Below, in pieces: positions 1-5,944 of a stretch of 8,061 bases of DNA. This DNA is from Oscillospiraceae bacterium. GTDB taxonomy: Bacteria; Bacillota; Clostridia; Oscillospirales; Acutalibacteraceae. The position numbers and the translations under genes are program-made. Under the pieces are notes generated by a model. That model was not told where the DNA came from. It did no database searches and was given only the letters and a program-made list of their open reading frames with translations. The stretch covers positions 1-8,061 of the forward strand of contig JAQVYP010000078.1 of assembly GCA_029004655.1 (NCBI GenBank), in the 5' to 3' direction. How positions within the stretch are numbered: position 1 is the first letter of the stretch; every line of letters begins with the position of its first letter.

Positions 1-140
1 AAAGTGACCAAGATTTGCGAGGATTTTGTTTGTGAGACAAGGCGGAGGACGAAGGCGGGCTATCGCCCGCCGAGAACGACAACGCAGTCTCGCAAACAAA
101 AGACCGCGAAGATTGGTTGATTTTTACTTGGAATTAGTAT
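1..140 (+). repeat. 157-bp palindromic MITE-like element, copy 1 (cut by window edge)
   Basis: This is the right 140 bases of a 157-bp element; comparison with the inverted copy at 5710-5866 shows that 17 bases lie outside the window. The element is a nested palindrome. Its terminal inverted repeat begins ATACTAATTCC on one side and ends GGAATTAGTAT at 140 on the other. A 15-bp stem pairs 24-38 with 87-101, with one T-G wobble at 33. A G+C-rich central hairpin pairs 54-60 with 65-71 around a TATC loop. Between the 15-bp stem and the centre lie the non-complementary strings AAGGCGGAGGA (39-49) and ACGACAACGC (76-85), which also occur unchanged in the diverged copy at 5340-5496. Against the 5710-5866 copy I count one difference (C at 127). 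I see no coding gene in it. The size, palindromy and lack of a transposase suggest a non-autonomous mobile element; a functional RNA or a nucleoprotein site are alternatives. Confidence 0.85.
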
Positions 141-192
141 AAGCAGCTGTCGGATGACAGAATGCATTCGCCAGTTGGGGGTTTTCCATGCC

Positions 193-234
193 AAAAAGAC
201 GAGGTTAAGCCAAATGGCTTAACCTCGTCTTTTT
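193..234. terminator. Strong bidirectional intrinsic terminator after the purine permease gene
   Basis: A perfect 19-bp inverted repeat (193-211 with 216-234) surrounds a 4-base loop. The arms begin with five A and end with five T, so on either strand the hairpin is followed by a U-run. It starts 24 bases beyond the stop codon of the permease gene (259, minus strand) and is well placed to end that transcript. It could equally stop transcription arriving from the left on the plus strand. Confidence 0.9.
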
Positions 235-258
235 AATAGTTAAGATTTAAATAGAAAT

Positions 259-1668
259 TTATTGGAAAATAGCAACTAAGATGAAGTTCAGAATGAACAA
301 TCCGGTTGAAACCCAAAGGATAGGATGAACTTCTTTTGCCTGTTTCTTGCAGATTTTAACGATACAGTAGAAAATAAATCCTGCGGCTATACCATAAGAA
401 ATACTGTAGCAAAGTGCCATAAATATGCCGGCAAAGAATGCTGGAATAGCTTCGCTAAGATCTGTCCACTCAATTTCTTTGAATGAAGACAACATCATAA
501 TACCGACAGCTATTAACACAGGAGCTGTTGCTGCTGCAGGAATGATACTTACGAAAGATGCAAACAATGCGCTGAGAGCAAAGCAGATTGCAACTACTAC
601 ACTTGTCAAACCTGTACGTCCGCCTGCACCGATACCGGCAGCACTCTCAACATATGTTGTGGTGTTTGATGTACCAAAGATAGCGCCGATTGAAGTTGCA
701 GTTGCGTCAGCAAAGAGAGCTCTGTCCATTTTGGAATTAAAGCCCGTGCTTGTAGCCATTGTCTGCTCGTCTTCTTCACTGAAGATACCGCTGCGGCGAC
801 CTGTTCCGATGAAGGTTCCGATCGTATCGAATGTGTCAGAAATACTAAAAGAGAAGATTGTGATAAGAACGATTGGGAGTTTTGAAATATCACTAAACAA
901 GGAGCCCAAACCTTCTGATGTAAATATTACGCCGAATGTTGTGGGTAATGCTGCACAAGCTTCTGTAAAGCTGGTAGATGAGGCGCCTGAGAAGACTGTA
1001 ACTCCCATCGGGATACCGATTATTGTTGTTGCAATAATGCTGATGAGGATTGCGCCCTTAACTTTCAATATCAGCAAAACAATTACCATAGCTAAACCGA
1101 TCAGGGCGAGCCATACTGCTGGTGTGTTTAGGTTAACAAGTCCCGGAACAGCGGCGGAGCTTGCAACTACTGTCTTGCTATCTGTGAGAATATAAGTGCC
1201 TGGGTCGCAGGTGAATTTAAGCAAACCTGCATTTTTGATACCAATATAGGCAATAAATATACCAATACCACCTCCGATTGCATTCTGAAGGCTTTTCGGG
1301 ATAGACGTGATGATTTGTTTGCGAATGCTTGTAACGGTGATTAAGATGTTGAATAATCCGCAAATAAATACCATTGAAAGAGCCTGCTGCCATGTGAACT
1401 TAAAGGCAAAGCATACTGTGTAGGTGAAGAATGCGTTTAATCCCATACCGGGAGCCTGTGCGTAAGGAACATTTGCTACAAGACCCATTATCAATGTACC
1501 GATAATAGATGAAATGATAGTAGCAAGGAATACCGCACCCCACTCCATGCCGGTCTGGCTGAGAATTGCAGGGTTAACAGCAATAATATAAGACATTGCA
1601 AAGAATGTTGTTAATCCAGCCATGATTTCAGTTGGGACATTTGTTCCGTTTTGTTTTAATTTGAACAT
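259..1668 (-). CDS. AzgA-type NCS2 family purine permease (adenine/hypoxanthine/guanine)
   Basis: A polytopic inner-membrane protein of 469 residues, normal length for the AzgA/PbuG/PurP branch of nucleobase-cation symporter family 2, which imports purine bases with protons for salvage. Family marks visible in the protein are APGMGLNAFF at residues 72-81, SDTFDTIGT at 277-285, the ADATATSIGAIFG stretch at 320-332, and TSNTTTYVESAAG at 333-345. Conserved acidic residues in the last three segments are those expected around the substrate and proton site in this family. Most of the chain is hydrophobic helices, about 12-14 by eye. The ATG start at 1668 is supported by AGAGGAGGT seven bases upstream. 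The gene follows the uracil permease gene in the same direction, but a 250-base gap with its own promoter-like sequence suggests separate transcription. A perfect palindrome lies just ahead of the ribosome binding site, and a strong terminator follows the stop. Which purine is carried cannot be read from sequence alone; I see no purine riboswitch. Confidence 0.95.
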   Translation of the reverse strand: MFKLKQNGTNVPTEIMAGLTTFFAMSYIIAVNPAILSQTGMEWGAVFLATIISSIIGTLIMGLVANVPYAQAPGMGLNAFFTYTVCFAFKFTWQQALSMVFICGLFNILITVTSIRKQIITSIPKSLQNAIGGGIGIFIAYIGIKNAGLLKFTCDPGTYILTDSKTVVASSAAVPGLVNLNTPAVWLALIGLAMVIVLLILKVKGAILISIIATTIIGIPMGVTVFSGASSTSFTEACAALPTTFGVIFTSEGLGSLFSDISKLPIVLITIFSFSISDTFDTIGTFIGTGRRSGIFSEEDEQTMATSTGFNSKMDRALFADATATSIGAIFGTSNTTTYVESAAGIGAGGRTGLTSVVVAICFALSALFASFVSIIPAAATAPVLIAVGIMMLSSFKEIEWTDLSEAIPAFFAGIFMALCYSISYGIAAGFIFYCIVKICKKQAKEVHPILWVSTGLFILNFILVAIFQ

Positions 1669-1690
1669 TTTAAAGACCTCCTCTATTTTT

Positions 1691-1709
1691 TATCCGGATT
1701 TTCCGGATA
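1691..1709 (-). promoter_or_regulatory. Perfect 8-bp palindrome before the purine permease RBS (candidate operator or leader hairpin)
   Basis: TATCCGGA at 1691-1698 and TCCGGATA at 1702-1709 form a perfect inverted repeat around three bases. It ends six bases before the Shine-Dalgarno site (1676-1684) and about 25 bases downstream of the putative -10 box. Symmetry and place fit a repressor operator in the first transcribed bases, or a leader hairpin that affects ribosome access. The gene's role suggests control by purines, but I do not recognise the motif as a known PurR box. Confidence 0.45.
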
Positions 1710-1733
1710 GTACACAAAAATTTGTAAATTTTA

Positions 1734-1742
1734 ATAATAGCA
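1734..1742 (-). promoter_or_regulatory. Possible extended -10 promoter of the purine permease gene
   Basis: On the minus strand TGCTATTAT reads as an extended -10 (TG, one base, TATTAT) about 65 bases before the start codon. No good -35 box sits 17 bases upstream. A second, weaker option is TTTACA with TTTTAT 17 bases later, slightly further upstream. The region is very A+T rich, so chance matches are likely. Confidence 0.25.
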
Positions 1743-1874
1743 TTTAAAAACTTTCATAGCATAAAACCAATATTTCTATCCTATGTAAAAACCATTGATT
1801 TATTAAATTATTCGGCAATTAAAACTGCTTGTCCAAATAATATTTTGAGTATTATTGTTATTTCCACTATTAAA

Positions 1875-1890
1875 ATTCAGTAACCTGAAT
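1875..1890 (-). terminator. Weak candidate terminator after the uracil permease gene
   Basis: On the minus strand ATTCAG, GTTA and CTGAAT form a 6-bp hairpin followed by TTTAAT, starting about 29 bases after the uracil permease stop codon. The stem is short and A+T rich, so termination may be leaky and the downstream permease could receive some read-through. Confidence 0.35.
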
Positions 1891-1918
1891 ATAAACTCAA
1901 ATTTACTATAACAGGAAC

Positions 1919-3397
1919 TTATTCGGCTTCTGCAATCTCCTCAGTTTCAACAACTTCCGCATTTTTATTTTCGCCAATACTGAGTATCAAGTTAAGTATT
2001 ATTCCAAATATAGCAGCTCCTGCAATACATGGAATTTCAACACCAAAAAATGGGATGTTTCCGCCGAAAGCATAGTTTCCGCCAATACCGATTACCATGA
2101 TTACAGCAATAACAGCAATATTTTTGGAGCTAAACATATCAACCTTTTTTTCAATCATAATTGCTATACCTTGTGCAGCAATTGCTCCGAAAAGATATAT
2201 TTCAAGTCCGCCGATAACTCCAAGCGGAATAGCATATATTCCCTGAATCATAGGTGTAAAGAAAGACATTACCATTGCGATAATTGCCGCAGCAGTCAAT
2301 ACAGCAACAGAAAACACCTTTGTGATAGCCATTGTGCTGATGTTTTCGCCGTAGTTTGTGCCGGCAGGGCCTCCAATAAATCCGGAAACCATATCGCAAA
2401 TACCGTCACCGATCAGGTTCAAATGGAGTTTATCAACAATGTTGTATTTCTTGTCTAATTTCTTTTTCTTTGCAACATCATTAACATAAATATCAAGTTG
2501 ATATATATGTGCTGTCGATTCGGGAATTGTGGCAATTGCTATAGGCATAATGGCAAGCACTGCTGCTAAGGATGCTTTCGGGAAAGAAAAAATCGGAACC
2601 GCAAATGCGCCTAAATGCCATGAAGATGAAATTGCTTCTGTAGGAATTGAACGGAACAAGCTGTAGTCTGCTCCACCAATAAAATACATTAGTGCCGCAA
2701 TAACACATCCAACCGCAGCTCCCAAAAGAAGCGGCAATTGTCCTAAAAAGCCTTTTAAATATCTTGAGAAAAGAATGGTAGATAAAAGTGTTGCTAAGGA
2801 TACGACCCAAACCCAGCTACCATTAGTAACTGATGCAACTGCACCTTCTTTAAGCGCCTGAGGAGCCGCATCGCTGAGAGCATTTCCAGCAAGAGTCAAG
2901 CCGATAATCATTGCAATCGGTCCTGTAATTGTTGCAGGCAGAATTTTCTCAACAGATTTACTTCCAAAGTATCTAACCAATAATCCAGCGATTATTGAAA
3001 TGAAACCAGACATGATAATACCAAATTGAGCATAAGAAACAGCTTCAGCTGGTAAAACAACGCTGGTATGATTAAGCCATGCGTCCAACGCCGTGACCGT
3101 TTCTGGGCTAACTGCTGATCTTATGGAATCACCTGCCATAAGTCCTGCGACGGCAGTTAAATATGAAAAACTAGAGCCGTAATAAAGTGGAATTTGCTTG
3201 CGTGTGATAAGAATAAAACATAGTGTTGCCAAGCCGCTGGCAAATATTGTCGTTGAAACCTGAAATCCTGTGATTAATGCAACCGCTACCGTGGCAGGAA
3301 ACATAACAATTACTTGTTGTATTGCATAAAGCAACAGTTTCCATGTGGTTGGTCGTTCATCAGGAAGATAACCGACCGCTTCTTTTCTCTTACCCAT
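1919..3397 (-). CDS. uraA: Uracil permease (NCS2 family, UraA/PyrP type)
   Basis: An inner-membrane uracil-proton symporter of the UraA/PyrP/xanthine-permease branch of NCS2, 492 residues with the chosen start. Residues known to matter in E. coli UraA have counterparts: IPESTAHI at 292-299 gives E293 and H297, with the E-x3-H spacing of UraA E241/H245, and TNYGENISTMAITKV at 347-361 gives E351, matching UraA E290. YGSSFSYLTAV (73-83) and the TITGPIAMIIGL stretch (156-167) are also typical. The protein is longer than UraA (429 residues), mainly through an extra loop near residues 95-120 and an acidic tail after 475. I place the start at the ATG at 3397 because GAGGGGAAG lies six bases upstream. 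The frame stays open back to a TTG at 3511, but that extension is lysine-rich, has no Shine-Dalgarno site and breaks the usual family N-terminus. Uracil is the likeliest substrate because the GENI motif and E-x3-H pair follow uracil permeases rather than UapA-like xanthine carriers. Confidence 0.93.
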   Translation of the reverse strand: MGKRKEAVGYLPDERPTTWKLLLYAIQQVIVMFPATVAVALITGFQVSTTIFASGLATLCFILITRKQIPLYYGSSFSYLTAVAGLMAGDSIRSAVSPETVTALDAWLNHTSVVLPAEAVSYAQFGIIMSGFISIIAGLLVRYFGSKSVEKILPATITGPIAMIIGLTLAGNALSDAAPQALKEGAVASVTNGSWVWVVSLATLLSTILFSRYLKGFLGQLPLLLGAAVGCVIAALMYFIGGADYSLFRSIPTEAISSSWHLGAFAVPIFSFPKASLAAVLAIMPIAIATIPESTAHIYQLDIYVNDVAKKKKLDKKYNIVDKLHLNLIGDGICDMVSGFIGGPAGTNYGENISTMAITKVFSVAVLTAAAIIAMVMSFFTPMIQGIYAIPLGVIGGLEIYLFGAIAAQGIAIMIEKKVDMFSSKNIAVIAVIMVIGIGGNYAFGGNIPFFGVEIPCIAGAAIFGIILNLILSIGENKNAEVVETEEIAEAE

Positions 3398-3403
3398 CTT
3401 AAA

Positions 3404-3412
3404 CTTCCCCTC
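3404..3412 (-). promoter_or_regulatory. Ribosome binding site deciding the uracil permease start
   Basis: GAGGGGAAG on the minus strand ends six bases before the ATG at 3397. The in-frame TTG at 3511 has no comparable site, so this element settles the choice of the shorter protein. Confidence 0.8.
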
Positions 3413-3457
3413 GATTTGTGATTTGTTTTTGCTGACATAACGCTTTATTTTTGCAAA

Positions 3458-3512
3458 CTGATAAGACCTGATACGGACTAGTTTCATCAAAACCAATTTA
3501 CCACTTATCAAG
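3458..3512 (-). promoter_or_regulatory. Structured leader of the uracil permease gene (candidate regulatory RNA)
   Basis: On the minus strand TTGATAAG (3511-3504) can pair with CTTATCAG (3465-3458), 8 bp with one G-U. Inside, TTTGAT (3491-3486) can pair with ATCAGG (3472-3467). The wobbles pair only in the minus-strand RNA; in plus-strand RNA they would be C-A mismatches. The loop holds AGTCC, and the sequence running out of it contains AGG, an arrangement faintly like a PyrR-binding loop but with spacing that does not match. No terminator hairpin with a U-run follows before the start codon. It does not fit the purine riboswitch consensus. Confidence 0.3.
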
Positions 3513-3550
3513 CCTTAAAAATTTCTGCATAAATATAAACATATATTTGT

Positions 3551-3578
3551 ATATTATCATATTTTTAAAGAATTACAA
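3551..3578 (-). promoter_or_regulatory. Possible promoter of the uracil permease gene
   Basis: On the minus strand TTGTAA (3578-3573) is followed after 16 bases by TAATAT (3556-3551), preceded by TG one base before, an extended -10 arrangement. It would give a leader of about 145 bases. The surrounding DNA is extremely A+T rich, so this is a suggestion only. Confidence 0.3.
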
Positions 3579-3619
3579 TAGACTGTTTTGTAATATTTCA
3601 ATATATTATCACATTAACC

Positions 3620-3642
3620 AATAAATCGAGAGCAGATTTATT
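3620..3642. other. 8-bp inverted repeat between the glycosyltransferase and uracil permease genes
   Basis: AATAAATC (3620-3627) and GATTTATT (3635-3642) are perfect inverted repeats around seven bases. There is no U-run on either side, so it is a poor terminator. Its place about 45 bases upstream of the proposed uracil permease promoter would allow a regulator site. The rest of 3513-3775 is A+T-rich and shows no gene; a 12-base palindrome CTTTAATTAAAG lies at 3763-3774 next to the glycosyltransferase stop. Confidence 0.3.
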
Positions 3643-3775
3643 CAATTTTACAAATGATTTTTTCAAAATTTTAAATATTAATACCTTATTCAACCCGCAG
3701 AACATCATAACAACATTATGTATATTGTGAAAACAAAAAATCGTGATTTATTTAGAGGTTCCCTTTAATTAAAGT

Positions 3776-4753
3776 CTAAATTTTATGCTCATCTTTAATG
3801 GGTTTCCCATCATTAATAATGCTTTCAATTATAAACCGTGGCCTTCTTTTGGTTTCATTATAAATTTTCCCAATATATTCACCGATAATTCCAAGACTAA
3901 GCAATTGAATACCGCCAATCATCCAGATTGAACAAACTAAAGAAGTCCAACCGGAAACTGTATATCCCAAAAACTTGGCAAACAAGCTCCAAATGAGAGC
4001 CACAATGCTTGCTAAAAAAACAACCAATCCCAGTTTAAATATAAATCGGATAGGAGTTACACTGAAAGATGTTATACCATCAAATGCAAATGCAATCATT
4101 TTCTTTAATGGATATTTGCTTTCGCCTGCAAAACGCTCTGAACGCTCATATTCAACAGTTGTCCAAGGGTATCCTATTTGGGGAACTATTCCGCGCAAAA
4201 ACAGATTCACTTCGCCAAATTGCAAAAGTCCTTCGGTGGCACGTCTGCTCATGAGACGATAATCTGCATGATTAAACACAATGTCGACACCGAGCATTTT
4301 CATGAACTTATAAAAACCTTCAGCGGTAAAACGTTTAAATCGTGTGTCCTTCTTGCGAGACGATCTGACACCATATACAACATCAAATCCGTTGTGATAA
4401 GAATCAACCATTTTATCTACAGCGTCAACATCATCTTGAAGATCGGCATCCATAGAAACAATAATGTCGGCATAATTTACCGCAGTGGTTATTCCGGCAA
4501 GCAAAGCGTTTTGGTGTCCGCGATTGCGAGATAAATTCACTCCGGAAAACATTTCGTTGCTTTTGTGCAGCTCTTGTATAATACTCCATGTTTTATCGGT
4601 AGAACCATCATTTACAAACATAATTTTACTGGCAGGGTTAATTTTACCACTTTCTATCAGGCTAAGCAGCTTTGCTTTAAGGCGCTTTGAAGTCTCAGGA
4701 AGCACAGCCTCCTCTTTATAGCACGGAACAACAATATATAAAACATCAGACAT
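3776..4753 (-). CDS. GtrB/DPM1-like family 2 glycosyltransferase with two C-terminal membrane helices
   Basis: A 325-residue GT2 enzyme of the type that moves a sugar from a nucleotide sugar to a polyprenyl phosphate on the cytoplasmic face of the membrane. The GT-A fold motifs appear in order: VPCYKEE at 9-15, VNDGSTD at 47-53, NRGHQNALLAGI at 77-88, and the metal-binding SMDADLQDD at 100-108 with D102 and D104. YRLMSRRA follows at 165-172, and the interface-helix signature RFAGESKYPLKKM at 207-219. Two hydrophobic helices, about 233-258 and 268-293, anchor the C-terminus, as in GtrB. Length is normal for the family. The ATG at 4753 has AAGGAGGAAG six bases upstream, placed inside the end of the preceding gtrA-like gene, and the two frames overlap by eight bases, so translation is probably coupled. 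By family the likely product is undecaprenyl-phosphate glucose or another hexose; the sugar cannot be told from sequence. A GT-C type transferase that would use the lipid-linked sugar is not in this window. Confidence 0.93.
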   Translation of the reverse strand: MSDVLYIVVPCYKEEAVLPETSKRLKAKLLSLIESGKINPASKIMFVNDGSTDKTWSIIQELHKSNEMFSGVNLSRNRGHQNALLAGITTAVNYADIIVSMDADLQDDVDAVDKMVDSYHNGFDVVYGVRSSRKKDTRFKRFTAEGFYKFMKMLGVDIVFNHADYRLMSRRATEGLLQFGEVNLFLRGIVPQIGYPWTTVEYERSERFAGESKYPLKKMIAFAFDGITSFSVTPIRFIFKLGLVVFLASIVALIWSLFAKFLGYTVSGWTSLVCSIWMIGGIQLLSLGIIGEYIGKIYNETKRRPRFIIESIINDGKPIKDEHKI

Positions 4754-5165
4754 CAGAAACTTCCTCCTTTTTAAAGATAAACCAGTTGCTCAAAAGATAG
4801 TTTATAATAATGACCAAGACATTGGATAAAATTTTTATTAACATATCATCAAAACCTAAGATAGTCACAAACAAAAACATTATTCCCAAATCCAAAGCAC
4901 CGGAGAACAATCTGGCGCCAAAAAATGCAACTATTTCGATTAAAATTTTTGAAAATCCTCTTGTATTAGATTCAAATACCCATTTTCGGTTAGTGAAATA
5001 AGCAAAAATAACCGATAAAATCCAGGCAATAACAGTTGATGGGGTTGTGCCCAATTGACAAAACCTAGTCAAAACAAAATAAGAAATAATATTAACCAAC
5101 GTTGTTAAACCTCCGAAGATTACATACATTATTTGTTTTTTATATTTTATTAACAAAAATTTCAA
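4746..5165 (-). CDS. GtrA family membrane protein (probable lipid-linked sugar translocation partner)
   Basis: A 139-residue protein with four hydrophobic helices, about 13-33, 43-57, 76-101 and 110-130, the size and topology of the GtrA/PF04138 family. The characteristic strings are present: FTNRKWVF at 57-64 after helix 2 and NYLLSNWFIFK at 122-132 at the end of helix 4. Members are thought to flip polyprenyl-phosphate sugars across the membrane for O-antigen, teichoic acid or other wall-glycan decoration, though biochemical proof is thin. Its overlap with the GtrB-like gene, first in the same transcript, supports a joint role. The start is a TTG at 5165, accepted because GGAGGG lies seven bases upstream and the next ATG (residue 13) would remove the N-terminal basic segment and reach into helix 1. 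A good promoter lies about 57 bases upstream of the start. Confidence 0.92.
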   Translation of the reverse strand: MKFLLIKYKKQIMYVIFGGLTTLVNIISYFVLTRFCQLGTTPSTVIAWILSVIFAYFTNRKWVFESNTRGFSKILIEIVAFFGARLFSGALDLGIMFLFVTILGFDDMLIKILSNVLVIIINYLLSNWFIFKKEEVSDV

Positions 5166-5172
5166 TTAAATT

Positions 5173-5178
5173 CCCTCC
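5173..5178 (-). promoter_or_regulatory. Ribosome binding site supporting the TTG start of the GtrA-like gene
   Basis: GGAGGG on the minus strand is separated by seven bases from the TTG at 5165. No ATG is suitably placed, so the strong site decides the unusual start codon. Confidence 0.8.
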
Positions 5179-5221
5179 GAAATTTGCAGGATTAATATTT
5201 TAACTAATTTTAACAATATAA

Positions 5222-5250
5222 ATTCTAACACAGTATTAATTAGAAGTAAA
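5222..5250 (-). promoter_or_regulatory. Promoter of the gtrA-gtrB-like operon
   Basis: On the minus strand TTTACT (5250-5245) and TAGAAT (5227-5222) are 17 bases apart, and TG one base before the -10 gives an extended -10. Transcription would begin near 5215, leaving a leader of about 50 bases with the ribosome binding site at its end. It lies about 90 bases downstream of repeat copy 2, so that repeat is upstream of, not inside, this promoter. Confidence 0.5.
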
Positions 5251-5339
5251 TGATAAAACTGTTAAATCAGTCACGGCATTACATCTTGTAAAATCTGCCT
5301 TAAATATTTTAACCGTCTGACTTTGGCAAATAAATACTT

Positions 5340-5496
5340 ATACTAATCTCAATTAAAAATGGAGATTAGATTTGCGAGGATAGTTTTTGTCCCGCAAGGC
5401 GGAGGAGGACAGCGGGCTGGCGCCCGCCGACGACGACAACGCGGCGGGACGAAAACTAGACCGTAAAGATATCTACGTTTTTATTGAGATTAGTAT
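5340..5496 (+). repeat. 157-bp palindromic MITE-like element, copy 2 (diverged)
   Basis: A full copy, the same length as copy 3 and in the same orientation as copy 1. It starts ATACTAATCTC and ends GAGATTAGTAT, so the terminal repeat differs from copies 1 and 3 (ATTCC/GGAAT) but still pairs. The 15-bp stem joins 5381-5395 with 5444-5458 (one T-G wobble at 5388) and encloses 48 bases, as in copy 1. The central hairpin pairs GCGGGC (5412-5417) with GCCCGC (5422-5427). AAGGCGGAGGA (5396-5406) and ACGACAACGC (5433-5442) are identical to the other copies. Both ends read TA just inside the first base (5341-5342, 5494-5495), which would fit insertion at TA if the repeat proper begins CTAAT. It lies upstream of the GtrA-like operon. 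Confidence 0.88.
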
Positions 5497-5709
5497 TAAT
5501 ATGCCTGAAATAGTTTTGCTGAATATTGAAATATAAGCTGTTTCACTGCACTCGATTATTTCGTCGATGACCGTTAAATAATATCATTTAACAGAATGAA
5601 TATTCGTGCGCTTAATGCCTGCTGACAGCGGCAGTGCAGAATATGAAAAAGATAGCCACCCTGCTGGGGCGACTATCTTTGCATGAAACTATCCTTTTTC
5701 TACTCCCTA
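5497..5709. other. Intergenic stretch between two repeat elements, no supported gene
   Basis: The stretch holds a 7-bp inverted repeat, GTTAAAT (5573-5579) with ATTTAAC (5586-5592), and an orphan minus-strand terminator (5646-5680). The portion from about 5600 is richer in G+C than its surroundings. A minus-strand frame is open from 5583 to 5473 and encodes a protein-like peptide (VIDEIIECSETAYISIFSK), but it has no start codon or ribosome binding site and runs into repeat copy 2. It may be the remnant of a gene. A 70-codon minus-strand frame at 5612-5824 arises mostly from repeat copy 3 and is not a credible gene. Confidence 0.5.
5646..5680 (-). terminator. Orphan intrinsic terminator on the minus strand
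   Basis: On the minus strand the arms 5680-5667 and 5661-5648 form a 14-bp stem around a 5-base loop, followed by five T (5650-5646). Two of the pairs are G-U in minus-strand RNA; on the plus strand the same positions are C-A or A-C mismatches, and no T-run follows. The structure is therefore made for minus-strand transcription. No gene lies directly upstream: the nearest is the ANTAR protein gene ending at 6181, beyond repeat copy 3. It may be the leftover of a lost gene or the end of a small RNA. Confidence 0.65.
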
Positions 5710-5866
5710 ATACTAATTCCAAATAAAAATCAACCAATCTTCGCGGTCTTTTGTTTGCGAGACTGCGTTGTCGTTCTCGGCGGGCGATAGCCCGCCTTCG
5801 TCCTCCGCCTTGTCTCACAAACAAAATCCTCGCAAATCTTGGTCACTTTTTAATTGGAATTAGTAT
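5710..5866 (-). repeat. 157-bp palindromic MITE-like element, copy 3 (inverted relative to copies 1 and 2)
   Basis: A full copy in the opposite orientation to the other two. Its plus strand starts ATACTAATTCC (5710) and ends GGAATTAGTAT (5866). Read on the minus strand it differs from copy 1 at one base over the 140 that can be compared. The 15-bp stem is 5812-5826 with 5749-5763. The G+C-rich core stands out against A+T-rich flanks. Together with copy 1 it forms a long, nearly perfect inverted repeat around about 5.57 kb that includes four genes. Confidence 0.88.
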
Positions 5867-5903
5867 AAATACTTTAATTATCAACTTGCATTATAAAATA
5901 ACC

Positions 5904-5933
5904 GAACCCCCTGTGTAAAAAAACAGGGGGTTC
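5904..5933 (-). terminator. Probable terminator of the glnA-ANTAR transcript
   Basis: GAACCCCCTGT (5904-5914) and ACAGGGGGTTC (5923-5933) form a perfect 11-bp G+C-rich stem around eight bases. On the minus strand it is followed by GGTTATTTTAT, a broken U-tract. No plus-strand T-run exists. It lies about 250 bases after the ANTAR gene stop and is the first strong hairpin-plus-T-rich site there. Confidence 0.6.
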
Positions 5934-5944
5934 ATCAGAAGTCT

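Noticed and set aside
154..222. 22-codon plus-strand frame starting at ATG 154
   Set aside because: It runs into the terminator stem and lacks a clear ribosome binding site; chance is the simplest reading.
425..1195. 256-codon plus-strand open frame opposite the purine permease
   Set aside because: It is the antisense of a clear 469-residue permease, with no ribosome binding site and no protein-family signal.
1669..1918. Purine riboswitch before the purine permease gene
   Set aside because: The conserved joining and loop sequences of the guanine/adenine aptamer are not found on the minus strand here.
3467..3490. PyrR-binding-loop-like string (AGTCC followed by AGG) in the uracil permease leader
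   Set aside because: Spacing and the bases between the two halves do not fit the PyrR consensus as I know it, and no attenuator terminator follows.
3398..3511. N-terminal extension of the uracil permease to the TTG at 3511
   Set aside because: The extra 38 residues are basic and unlike the family, no ribosome binding site precedes the TTG, and a good site precedes the ATG at 3397.
5473..5583. 36-codon open minus-strand stretch with a protein-like sequence
   Set aside because: It has no start codon or ribosome binding site and ends inside repeat copy 2. At best it is a gene remnant, mentioned in the intergenic entry.
5612..5824. 70-codon minus-strand frame, arginine-rich
   Set aside because: Most of it is the palindromic repeat copy 3 read as codons, and the end is a terminator hairpin; no ribosome binding site precedes it.
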